NCBI GenBank assembly: GCA_900770325.1
Contig: CAAGKE010000011.1
Coordinates: 1-22,290 of the forward strand
Source of the DNA: Lachnospiraceae bacterium
Lineage (GTDB): Bacteria; Bacillota; Clostridia; Lachnospirales; Lachnospiraceae
DNA: 22,290 bases
Direction of reading: 5' to 3'
The notes under the pieces were generated by a model, which was given only the letters and a program-made list of their open reading frames with translations, was not told where the DNA came from and did no database searches. How positions within the stretch are numbered: the stretch's first letter is position 1; each line of letters starts with the position of its first letter. The translations under genes and the position numbers were made by a program. Below are positions 1-7,432 of the stretch, one piece after another.

Positions 1-1045
1 AACTTACCAGCGATGTCATTCCGTAGCTGACAAATGGCAGCGGAATACCGGTATTTGGCATCAATCCGGTGGCAACGCAGATATTGAAAAAGCTTTGAAA
101 CATAATCAGTGCTCCCATGCCGCAGCATACCAGCGTACCGGACAGATCTTTGGCCCGCCGGCCAATGCGGATGCATTCCGCAGCGATCAGCAGCTCAAGA
201 ATAATGATCAGGCAGCAGCCCAGGAAGCCCAGTTCCTCACCTGCCACAGCAAAAATAAAATCTGTCTGAGGCTCCGCAATAAAGTTTCCGTTCTTTACAG
301 AGGACACCATATTGTTATTCAGTCCCTTCCCGTAAAGCTGTCCGGAACCAATCGCAATGATGGAGTTTGTCTGCTGATATGCCTCTGATACGTATTCGGA
401 AGGCTTCAGCCACGCCATAATACGGCCAAGCTGGTAGTCCTCGATCAGTGTCTGCCCCGGCTGAAGAATAATACTCAATAAAATGACTGCCAGCGGTACC
501 GTAACCAGGAGAATACCTCCTATGATCTTGTAACTGAGCCCGGCTACAAATATTATAGCACAAAATGTCAAGGCTGTAACGAGTGATGTTGACAGATCCG
601 GCTCTTTATAAATCAAAAAAAGCGGTATTCCCAGTAAAATCAGGGAAATTAGTATAATTTTCACAGTATTCAGCTTATCCTCATATTTCGAGAAAAATCT
701 GGCAAAAAACAAGATCAGGATAATTTTTGCCAGATCAGAGGGCTGGAACTGGATCCCGATACGGATCCAGCGGGTAGCTCCGTTTACATTTTCTCCCACC
801 AGAAGAACAGCCAGCAGCAGACCGTTTCCGGCCAGATAAAATACCCAGTAAAAGTTCAGCAGCCAGCTGTAATCGATAAATGAAATGATCAGCATCAGAA
901 CCAGTCCGATACAAAGACCTCCTAACTGACGGTTCTGCAGTGTTTCCTGTGCGCTTCCAATAATCATGATGCCAAGGATCGACAGAGCCGCCACCCAGAT
1001 AATCAGGCTAAATCTATAATCCCTTAATTTGTATTGTTTTAACAT
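1..1045 (-). CDS. rodA: Peptidoglycan glycosyltransferase RodA (SEDS family), partial, runs off the left edge
   Basis: The first 348 codons of a SEDS-family polytopic membrane protein are visible; the reading frame is open to the window edge, and RodA proteins of about 370 residues suggest little is missing. It polymerises lipid II glycan strands for lateral wall growth, working with PBP2. Visible motifs in order are NGATRWIRIG followed by FQPSDLAK, KEPDLSTS, AIGSGQLYGKG, EPQTDFIFAVAGEELGF (its TDFIF Asp is the proposed catalytic residue), and PLPFVSYGMTS near the edge. Most FtsW/RodA proteins have SYGGSS at that last site. The chosen ATG (MLKQYKLRDY) has AAGGGG six bases upstream and lies inside the end of minE, a 32-bp overlap that suggests translational coupling. 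RodA rather than FtsW is inferred from the mre/PBP2/min context. Confidence 0.93.
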   Translation of the reverse strand, partial: MLKQYKLRDYRFSLIIWVAALSILGIMIIGSAQETLQNRQLGGLCIGLVLMLIISFIDYSWLLNFYWVFYLAGNGLLLAVLLVGENVNGATRWIRIGIQFQPSDLAKIILILFFARFFSKYEDKLNTVKIILISLILLGIPLFLIYKEPDLSTSLVTALTFCAIIFVAGLSYKIIGGILLVTVPLAVILLSIILQPGQTLIEDYQLGRIMAWLKPSEYVSEAYQQTNSIIAIGSGQLYGKGLNNNMVSSVKNGNFIAEPQTDFIFAVAGEELGFLGCCLIIILELLIAAECIRIGRRAKDLSGTLVCCGMGALIMFQSFFNICVATGLMPNTGIPLPFVSYGMTSLVS

Positions 1046-1268
1046 AATGAACCCCTTGCTTTATCTCCTGTGTCACATTCAAGCTAATTTTCTGCATGTC
1101 GTTCATATTCAGATATCTGGAAAGTATCTCTAAAATCTCCTTCTGCATCGTTTCCAGCTGTTCCGGAGAACATTCTAAAAAATCAGAAGCCAGTGTCTGT
1201 TCCAGACGAAGTTTTGCAACTTCGCCGGAGCTCAGGGGCTTTTTTTTCAGAGTACGATATCTTTCCAT
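1014..1268 (-). CDS. minE: Cell division topological specificity factor MinE
   Basis: An 84-residue protein that drives MinD off the membrane and so confines the MinCD division inhibitor. The anti-MinCD helix region is recognisable from about residue 17 (EVAKLRLEQTL, then ECSPEQLE and EILEILSRYL), followed by the topological-specificity beta segment ending VHYVKTIQIKGL. The N-terminus (MERYRTLKKKPLSS) is basic and lacks the usual amphipathic membrane-targeting start such as DFF. I chose the ATG preceded by GAGGTG. A GTG four codons upstream (position 1280), overlapping the minD stop as GTGA, would give an 88-residue form and cannot be excluded. It sits between minD and rodA and overlaps rodA by 32 bp. 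Confidence 0.88.
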   Translation of the reverse strand: MERYRTLKKKPLSSGEVAKLRLEQTLASDFLECSPEQLETMQKEILEILSRYLNMNDMQKISLNVTQEIKQGVHYVKTIQIKGL

Positions 1269-1276
1269 AGGCCACC

Positions 1277-2071
1277 TCACGCTTTCTTCCGGAAAAAAGC
1301 GGACAGGCGCTCTTTCAGATTCTGAGGCTTTTCCAGATCCATCAGCGGAACCTTCTCTCCCTCCAGCCTGCGGCAGATATTCAGATATGCCTGCCCGGCG
1401 GCCGATTCAGTTCCCACCACCGGTTCACCGTGATTGGAGGCCACCACAATGGATTCCTCATCCGGAATCGCTCCCAGCATATTGACAGCTAAAATATCCA
1501 GGACATCTTCCACAGACATCATATCTCCCCGCTTTACCATATCCATCCGGATACGATTGATGATAAGATCGATTTTTTTCAGTCCGTCCGCCTGCAGCAG
1601 GCCGATAATGCGGTCCGCATCACGGATCGCAGACACCTCCGGTGTGGTCACCACAATGGCCCGGTCAGCCGCCGCTACGGCATTTTTAAATCCCTGTTCG
1701 ATCCCTGCGGGACAATCCAGAATCACATAATCAAAAACCGGCTTCAGATCATCCACCAGCTTTCTCATCTGTTCCGGAGAAACTGCGCTTTTATCCCTGG
1801 TCTGGGCTGCCGGAAGCAGATACAGGCTGGAATAATGCCGGTCCTTGATCAGGGCCTGACGCATACGGCAGTTTCCTTCCACCACATCCACCAGATTGTA
1901 GACAATACGGTTCTCCAGCCCCATCACCACATCCAGGTTGCGCAGGCCGATATCCGTATCCACAAGAACCACTTTTTTATTCATGCGTGCCAGGCCGGTG
2001 CCGATATTTGCTGTGGAAGTGGTTTTTCCCACACCGCCTTTTCCAGACGTTACAACGATTACTTCACTCAT
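1277..2071 (-). CDS. minD: Septum site-determining ATPase MinD
   Basis: A 264-residue ParA/MinD-type ATPase that recruits MinC to the membrane. It has the deviant Walker A motif KGGVGKTT at residues 11-18, the switch region VDTDIGLRNLDVVMGLE, and VILDCPAGIEQGF (Walker B region). The C-terminus NLKERLSAFFRKKA is the amphipathic membrane-targeting helix. The length is typical of the family. The ATG is preceded by AGAGGAGGT at good spacing. It lies about 100 bp downstream of minC and abuts minE, consistent with a minCDE operon. Confidence 0.97.
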   Translation of the reverse strand: MSEVIVVTSGKGGVGKTTSTANIGTGLARMNKKVVLVDTDIGLRNLDVVMGLENRIVYNLVDVVEGNCRMRQALIKDRHYSSLYLLPAAQTRDKSAVSPEQMRKLVDDLKPVFDYVILDCPAGIEQGFKNAVAAADRAIVVTTPEVSAIRDADRIIGLLQADGLKKIDLIINRIRMDMVKRGDMMSVEDVLDILAVNMLGAIPDEESIVVASNHGEPVVGTESAAGQAYLNICRRLEGEKVPLMDLEKPQNLKERLSAFFRKKA

Positions 2072-2140
2072 ATTTGCAGACCTCCTCTGAATTCAATTCG
2101 GGCAGAACCTCCTGCCGGTCTTATCCTTGAGAGTTTTTCA

Positions 2141-2167
2141 GTTACTGTGGACCACGTGAACAGCAAC
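2141..2167. repeat. 27-bp palindromic intergenic repeat, copy A (minC-minD gap)
   Basis: An imperfect inverted repeat with arms GTTACTGT and ACAGCAAC (one wobble in eight pairs) around an 11-base loop. It resembles the 27-bp element at 8463-8489: read in opposite orientation both have GTT(A/G)CTG, eight variable bases, then GT(T/C)CACAGTAAC. No U-tract follows, so it is not a standard terminator. Confidence 0.5.
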
Positions 2168-2171
2168 ATTT

Positions 2172-2918
2172 TCAGATATTCTGCTTTCCTTCCGAATGCT
2201 CCTTCTCTGCTTCCGGAACCGAATCATCCGTAATTTCCGGTTTCCCCGGCATCGTTTCAAAAATCTTTCCGTTTAATGGTTCCATCAGCAGATTTCCATC
2301 TTTGATCCGTATAATTTTCGGATCGATGGCATATTCTCCTGTGTCCACCTTTTTGGTAATAGCGCTTCTGGCAGCTTTATCCGCGATTCGTACATGACTG
2401 GGTTTTAAGATCAGAGCTGCCGCAAAGCACCGGTCATTGCCGGAGGCTCCTGCATAAAGCTTACCCATGCAGCAGCCCAGCACTACAATATTTCCTCTGG
2501 AGATCACCTGTGCTCCCGGATTAACATCTCCAAGGATGACCACACTTTTTTCTGTTTCCAGCACCTGTCCCGAACGAAGCGTTCCACGATAAAACTGGCC
2601 TCCGCTCTCCTCTTCTTCCTCCAGGGCACGGGTAACTGCTTCCCTGTAATAGGCTGCTTCTTCCTCACTTTCGTCCACCAGGCATACGATCCGTATTCTG
2701 GAATTTGCCGTGATAGCGTCCACAAGCTGACGCTCCTGGGCTCTGGTCAGTTTACGGCCCCGAAACGTCAGTGCCATCTGTGCATTTTTGAAAAAATTTG
2801 CCCCCTGTCTGAACTTTTCTCCCACATCTGCCTTCAGTTCCTCAAAAGAAACCTCCGGATCCAGAAGCAGGATCAGACCACTGGGATTGCTTTTTATTAT
2901 AACTGAATTACGGTCCAT
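2172..2918 (-). CDS. minC: Septum formation inhibitor MinC
   Basis: A 248-residue FtsZ-assembly inhibitor activated by MinD. The N-terminal domain begins MDRNSVIIKSNPSGLILLLD. The C-terminal right-handed beta-helix domain is clear from YRGTLRSGQ through VVILGDVNPGAQVIS, GNIVVLGCCMGKLYAGASGN and SHVRIADKAARS. I chose the ATG at 2918, which has AAGGAGG upstream. A longer reading from a GTG at 3011 would add 31 residues that start inside the PBP2 gene and do not resemble MinC. About 67 bp separate it from the PBP2 stop. The last 30 or so residues (KPEITDDSVPEAEKE) form a charged tail. Confidence 0.92.
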   Translation of the reverse strand: MDRNSVIIKSNPSGLILLLDPEVSFEELKADVGEKFRQGANFFKNAQMALTFRGRKLTRAQERQLVDAITANSRIRIVCLVDESEEEAAYYREAVTRALEEEEESGGQFYRGTLRSGQVLETEKSVVILGDVNPGAQVISRGNIVVLGCCMGKLYAGASGNDRCFAAALILKPSHVRIADKAARSAITKKVDTGEYAIDPKIIRIKDGNLLMEPLNGKIFETMPGKPEITDDSVPEAEKEHSEGKQNI

Positions 2919-2929
2919 AGCTGCTGATG

Positions 2930-2936
2930 CCTCCTT
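2930..2936 (-). promoter_or_regulatory. Ribosome binding site deciding the minC start
   Basis: AAGGAGG on the minus strand, 11 bases before the ATG at 2918. It supports the short form of MinC over the upstream in-frame GTG at 3011. Confidence 0.7.
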
Positions 2937-2959
2937 CGCAATCACAGGTTCCGTTTCCA

Positions 2960-2984
2960 ATCTATGTGATAGATAGTAATTACT
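2960..2984. repeat. Two adjacent small palindromes just after the PBP2 stop codon
   Basis: ATCTAT-GTG-ATAGAT (2960-2974) is a perfect 6-bp inverted repeat, and AGTAATTACT (2975-2984) is a perfect 10-bp palindrome. They lie in the 67-bp gap between the PBP2 stop and minC. No T-run follows. They could form RNA hairpins or bind a regulator, or be chance in AT-rich spacer. Confidence 0.3.
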
Positions 2985-2985
2985 G

Positions 2986-5895
2986 TTAGTCGTTTCTGGT
3001 ATTTCCGGCACTTACCTGTGTAGCATGTCCGGTTACCAGAGCTGATTCTGTATCACGGTCAAAATAATAGGTAATGACATCGCGGGCTACCGCGGCGGCA
3101 TTTGCCGATGAATAGCCATTGGCAATACGTACAGCAATCGCCATTTCCGGTGCTTCATACGGTGCATATCCTATGAATAACGCATGATTGGCTTTTTCCG
3201 TATTTTCCTGAGCCGTACCGGTTTTTCCGGCCACAGCTACTCCGGAATAATTTTCAAAGGCGGAATGCTTCTGTACCACCGCCCTCATACCGGAATGAAT
3301 CGCATCCCAGAGGTTGGAAGGCAGATCCACCGTGCTGTGAACCACCGGTTCATTATCATCAATGGTATTTCCATTGGAATCGGTTACTTTATTAATCAGC
3401 GTAAGATCATAACAGGTGCCGCTGTTGGCAATAGTGGAAACATAACGGGCGATCTGAGTAACCGTAAAGGTGGTATTGGCCTGCCCCATGGCAGCACGCA
3501 CTGCGTCCTGAGTAGCAAAATGAGGCGAGGTCTCCGGCACCTCTACACCGGACTTGGCATCAAAACCGTACATGGCAGCGTATTTTGTAAGAACACTGAT
3601 ACCGTCATCATCGTTGTAGGTACCGCTGGTCATAGCAAACCGGTAGCCAATGGTATTAAAATAGTAGTTACAGGAATCCCTGATCGCGGTGGACAGAGTC
3701 TCCACTCCATGGGCACCCGGACTGATCCAGCATTTAATATCCTGGGATACGTCAGTAAATACACCGGTACAATTGATTCCTTCATCAACGCCCACCTGTC
3801 CTTCCATTACACCTGCCGTGGCAGTGACGATTTTAAAGGTGGAACCGGGGGCCAGAACTTCCTGAGTCGCTCTGCTGTAGAAAGGTGAGGACAGATCGGA
3901 AGCCAGTTTACTATAGTAGCCTGAATCCATTTCATTTACAAGCCGGTTATTATCATAGCCCGGATATGTCACACAGGCCTTCACGTCTCCGGTATCCGGG
4001 TCTGTGATCACGATTGCTCCGGAACAGGGCTCCAGAGCCAGCTGAGACGGACGGATCTCCAGGTTATAGATCTTGTCCCGGATAAAATCGTAAGCGCTCA
4101 GTGTTCCATTTGACAGGTTGTCATAATCTTCTATATTCATTTCCAGAACGCCCTGGTCAAACAGCAGCAGGCAAACCTCTGTGCCGCTTAAGCTGCCTTC
4201 TCTCAGCATATACCGGAATACTCTCTTGCAGAAATCTGTATCATCTGAAAGATACTCTGCTATATAGTCCGCCAGGCGGGTATAGACCTCATGAGAATCC
4301 AGATAAGCGGCATCCTCCACGATACCGTTAATATCGATCCAGTTCCGTGAGATGGCATAGGTAAGATATTCCTGCAGGCTGATGGTTTCCTCTTCACTCC
4401 AAGCCTTATAGGTCAGATCCGTCTCATCGATGGCATCCTTGTTCAGAATACCGGTCTCAGTCAGCATGGTATTTACAATATAGGACTGATATACCTGCAT
4501 TTCTTCTGACAGCTCATTATATGGCGTAGGTGAAGCTGTAGTAAGCTGGTTCTTTATCTCAGTGAAAATCGAATCCGCTTTGGTTAAAAATGCCTGGTAA
4601 ACATATTTCTCGTTTTCGGATGCGTCTGCTGAAGAGAGGTGATCCACATCCAGAACATTGTTTTCAAATAATGCAAAATAAACATCATATACCGGAATCC
4701 TTACATCATCAGAAGAGGTGATCCATTCTGTATTGAACTCCTCCGCATCAATAATATTACTCCAGACGATACCGGCAATATACTGCTCCAGAATCTCATA
4801 GGCAACCTTCTGCAGATCGCTGTCCAGTGTCAGATACAGAGAATTTCCTGCCTGGGGCTCTACCCGGGATTCGACGCTTAAGGTACGTCCCAGATTATCT
4901 ACATAGATGGTCTCAGATCCCTTGTCTCCCTGAAGAGAGGTTTCCATAACCTGTTCCAGCCCGACTTTTCCCACCACATCATTGGAGGTATAGGAGCTGT
5001 TTTCTTTTTGAAGCTCTTTCAGTTCCTCTGCGGAAATACGTCCCGTATATCCAATGATCGGAGCAAAATATTCCGCATCATTATATACCCGCAGATAATC
5101 CTCCACCACATCAATGCCCACAAGCTCCGCTGAATTCTCCATGAGCTGAGATACGGTCTTTTCACACACATCATTGGCTATCGTAATAGAATTGTAGCGC
5201 TGGTAGCTGTTTGCCGCCAGCTCGCTGCGCAGATATACCAGCTGAAGGATCTCTTCGGAAGTATAAGAATCCGGAAGTCCATACTCCTTACGCTCTTCTG
5301 CCGTGATTTTTTCATCTGTTATGCCATAGTACCTGGTAGAGCATAACAGTTCTATCATCTCATCTGCACTGATATTTTTTTCTTCATCCGTCAGCGCCTG
5401 GCTTTTCTGCTCCTCAGAAGGGGCATCAATATAGAGTTTCCCAAATATATCCGCCTTAAAACGGCTTAAATAAAATCCGGTACAGTTGTACTGATAGCTG
5501 CCGTCACCGGCAAGTTCGATTTTAAAATCATCCACGATGGAATCACCGTGGCTTTCGATCATTTTAATGGCCCGGTACAAAATACTGTTCAGCGTCAGAT
5601 TGCGCAGATGGGTGGATTCGTAGGAGCCAGTGTCCTCAAAGGTTACTGAATAGGCCAGACGGTTGTAGGCCAGCACCTTTCCGTTACAGTCAAAGATCTC
5701 CCCTCTGGTACTGTTTAACACTTTTTCCTTTTTAATGGACATGGCAAAATCGTTCAGATAGCTTTCTCCATTTACAATCTGCAGATTGAAAAGCCGCTGA
5801 ATCAGTATGGCTGCCAGCAGCAGAAAGGCTATGCCCAGTATGACGATTCTTGATTTTACTCCCTTTGAAAGAGAACTTCTTACATTTTTAAACAA
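2986..5895 (-). CDS. Penicillin-binding protein 2 (class B elongasome transpeptidase) with a large insertion
   Basis: A 969-residue D,D-transpeptidase that cross-links peptidoglycan with RodA. Residues about 15-39 form a single membrane anchor. The dimerisation domain has STRGEIFDCNGKVLAYN near 65 and VGKVGLEQVMETSLQGDKG near 310. After LYLTLDSDLQ (about 353-362) comes a segment of about 250 residues (372-620) absent from ordinary PBP2, before AIVITDPDTGDVKACVTYPGY. The transpeptidase domain has STFK (Ser685), SCN (Ser741) and KTGTAQ (Lys891). No in-frame ATG precedes the anchor, so initiation must be non-ATG. TTG at 5895 lies 11 bases after AAAAGGAG, and TTG at 5904 lies only two bases after it, so I prefer 5895. 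It overlaps the end of mreD. Enzymes of this size are common in clostridia. Confidence 0.94.
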   Translation of the reverse strand: MFKNVRSSLSKGVKSRIVILGIAFLLLAAILIQRLFNLQIVNGESYLNDFAMSIKKEKVLNSTRGEIFDCNGKVLAYNRLAYSVTFEDTGSYESTHLRNLTLNSILYRAIKMIESHGDSIVDDFKIELAGDGSYQYNCTGFYLSRFKADIFGKLYIDAPSEEQKSQALTDEEKNISADEMIELLCSTRYYGITDEKITAEERKEYGLPDSYTSEEILQLVYLRSELAANSYQRYNSITIANDVCEKTVSQLMENSAELVGIDVVEDYLRVYNDAEYFAPIIGYTGRISAEELKELQKENSSYTSNDVVGKVGLEQVMETSLQGDKGSETIYVDNLGRTLSVESRVEPQAGNSLYLTLDSDLQKVAYEILEQYIAGIVWSNIIDAEEFNTEWITSSDDVRIPVYDVYFALFENNVLDVDHLSSADASENEKYVYQAFLTKADSIFTEIKNQLTTASPTPYNELSEEMQVYQSYIVNTMLTETGILNKDAIDETDLTYKAWSEEETISLQEYLTYAISRNWIDINGIVEDAAYLDSHEVYTRLADYIAEYLSDDTDFCKRVFRYMLREGSLSGTEVCLLLFDQGVLEMNIEDYDNLSNGTLSAYDFIRDKIYNLEIRPSQLALEPCSGAIVITDPDTGDVKACVTYPGYDNNRLVNEMDSGYYSKLASDLSSPFYSRATQEVLAPGSTFKIVTATAGVMEGQVGVDEGINCTGVFTDVSQDIKCWISPGAHGVETLSTAIRDSCNYYFNTIGYRFAMTSGTYNDDDGISVLTKYAAMYGFDAKSGVEVPETSPHFATQDAVRAAMGQANTTFTVTQIARYVSTIANSGTCYDLTLINKVTDSNGNTIDDNEPVVHSTVDLPSNLWDAIHSGMRAVVQKHSAFENYSGVAVAGKTGTAQENTEKANHALFIGYAPYEAPEMAIAVRIANGYSSANAAAVARDVITYYFDRDTESALVTGHATQVSAGNTRND

Positions 5896-6406
5896 GACTA
5901 TCAATACTCCTTTTATCTGTTTTACTCAGTTTCAGGTTGATATGATAAAAAATACGGTAGGTCAGAATGGTCAGAATCAATGTATACAGCATCTCCGGAA
6001 TAATGATTCTGCCAAGGTAAAAGAAAAAATGAATCCTTCCCCGGAAGAGGAATGTAAACCCATACTGACATAACCCGTAAAACAGATCAGCCACCGAAAT
6101 CAGCAGCAGCGGTGTCTTAATATCATCATCATAAAAGATACGGTAGAGATATCCGGCAAAATAACCGATCCACATATAGATCAACGCCTGAAATCCCACA
6201 ATGCTCTCAAAAAACAGGTCACAGCAGAGTCCACAGAAAAATCCGGTAATAAGTCCGCTTTTTCTTCCACGCATCAGCCCGAAGGATACCGTCAGAATAA
6301 TCAGCAGATTCGGTTTTATGGAAGCAATCTCGATAAACTGGAACACACTGCACTGCAGCAGACAGCCTGCAATGATCAGCAGTGTCATGGTAAGTTTCCG
6401 CTTCAT
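5888..6406 (-). CDS. mreD: Rod shape-determining membrane protein MreD
   Basis: A 172-residue, very hydrophobic protein with several predicted membrane segments (for example LTMTLLIIAGCLLQ, LLIILTVSFGLM, GLITGFFCGLCCDLFF and MLYTLILTILTY). GLITGFFCGLCCDLF is the typical MreD signature region. Family role: membrane partner of MreC in the elongasome. The ATG has GGGAG seven bases upstream. It is 21 bp downstream of mreC, and its last codons contain the start of the PBP2 gene, so the two are probably translationally coupled. Confidence 0.93.
   Translation of the reverse strand: MKRKLTMTLLIIAGCLLQCSVFQFIEIASIKPNLLIILTVSFGLMRGRKSGLITGFFCGLCCDLFFESIVGFQALIYMWIGYFAGYLYRIFYDDDIKTPLLLISVADLFYGLCQYGFTFLFRGRIHFFFYLGRIIIPEMLYTLILTILTYRIFYHINLKLSKTDKRSIDSLV
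5907..5914 (-). promoter_or_regulatory. Ribosome binding site for the PBP2 gene, inside the mreD 3' end
   Basis: AAAAGGAG on the minus strand. It is two bases from an in-frame TTG at 5904 and 11 bases from an in-frame TTG at 5895. The spacing favours the second TTG and indicates that PBP2 is initiated from a non-ATG codon. Confidence 0.6.
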
Positions 6407-6427
6407 TTCCTGTCTCCCTTCCTGGCT

Positions 6428-7378
6428 TTACTGTTCGTCCGGCATTTGTTCCGTTTCATCTTCATCCGCATCATCCCTCTGATTCAGGTCATTTACGATC
6501 TGATTGTCTGCACTGGCATCCTCCGGACTGGCCACATAATCCTTCTTCTCAAGAATCACCAGTACCTCCTGCAGATGCTTAAAATCCACCACAGGAGTGA
6601 TCTGACCTGATTTTGTCAGATTGTTGGAATCATTATTCAGCTCGCAAATATAGCCGATAAGAATTCCCGGCAGATATTTTTCACTGATATTTGAGGTAAC
6701 CACCTTATCTCCCACATGTACCTTATTGTTTTCATCCTTCAGCTTCACCAGACTTAATGTACCCTCGTCGATCAGCTGAAGATTACCGGCAATAATGCAG
6801 GTATCTGAAGTGGTAGAGACCATGGCGCTTACATTGCTGTAATCATCAATAATAGACCGTACTGTAGCCCAGTTTGGTCCGGCTTCTGTCACGATACCCA
6901 CCAGACCTCCTCCGGCAATCACGTTGCAGTCCACCGAAACACCGTCATTCGTTCCTTTATCTATAGTAAAGCTGTTAAACCAGTTGCCGCTGTCTTTTGA
7001 AATCACTCTGGCTCCGGTCATATCGTAGCCGGAATACTGCTCTTTCAGCTCCAGCAGCTCCCTCAGCCTGGATAATTCTTCCTTATTCAGTACAAGTTCA
7101 CTGTTCTCTGCTGTCAGGGTATCCACTTTTTCCTTAAGCGTTTCGTTTTCCTCCCTCAGTGTGGCCGCATCTGAGAGATTTTCCGTAAACCCGGCGATCC
7201 AGTTTCCCAGACCGTTGATTCCTTTCTGTACCGGAGTAATCACCATTCCTGTAACCTGCCGGACCGGATTTGTAGCTGAGCTTTCCAGAAAGGAAACCAC
7301 GATCAGCGCAATACACAGGATACTGAGTATTGCCAGCATCACCTTACTGGTGGCTTTTTCATTGTTTTTTCTTCTCAT
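6428..7378 (-). CDS. mreC: Rod shape-determining protein MreC
   Basis: A 316-residue bitopic elongasome protein. After a short basic N-terminus (MRRKNNEKATSK) comes a membrane helix (VMLAILSILCIALIVVSFL), then a coiled coil at roughly residues 70-115 (LREENETLKEKVDTLTAENS) and the extracytoplasmic beta-barrel domain (ARVISKDSGNWFNSFTIDKG, GLVGIVTEAGPNWA, VKLKDENNKVHVGDKVVTS). The C-terminus is an acidic tail rich in D, E and Q. The start is the ATG at 7378, with AGGA nine bases upstream; a TTG three codons earlier would sit directly on that site. MreC organises PBP2/RodA along the membrane. Confidence 0.95.
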   Translation of the reverse strand: MRRKNNEKATSKVMLAILSILCIALIVVSFLESSATNPVRQVTGMVITPVQKGINGLGNWIAGFTENLSDAATLREENETLKEKVDTLTAENSELVLNKEELSRLRELLELKEQYSGYDMTGARVISKDSGNWFNSFTIDKGTNDGVSVDCNVIAGGGLVGIVTEAGPNWATVRSIIDDYSNVSAMVSTTSDTCIIAGNLQLIDEGTLSLVKLKDENNKVHVGDKVVTSNISEKYLPGILIGYICELNNDSNNLTKSGQITPVVDFKHLQEVLVILEKKDYVASPEDASADNQIVNDLNQRDDADEDETEQMPDEQ

Positions 7379-7432
7379 ATGTATCAATCCTGCCTTTAGT
7401 TCGTATTTTGTTACTGTAGAAATCTCCTCCTG

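Noticed and set aside
2105..2120. Small hairpin GGCAG/CTGCC with a GAGG-containing loop between minC and minD
   Set aside because: The stem is only five pairs, and minD has its own strong ribosome binding site closer to its ATG.
2919..3011. MinC starting from GTG at 3011
   Set aside because: The extra 31 residues overlap the PBP2 end and do not look like MinC, and a strong ribosome binding site serves the ATG at 2918.
3184..3888. A 234-codon plus-strand frame antisense to the PBP2 transpeptidase domain
   Set aside because: The opposite strand carries intact catalytic motifs; the antisense translation has no recognisable domain or ribosome binding site.
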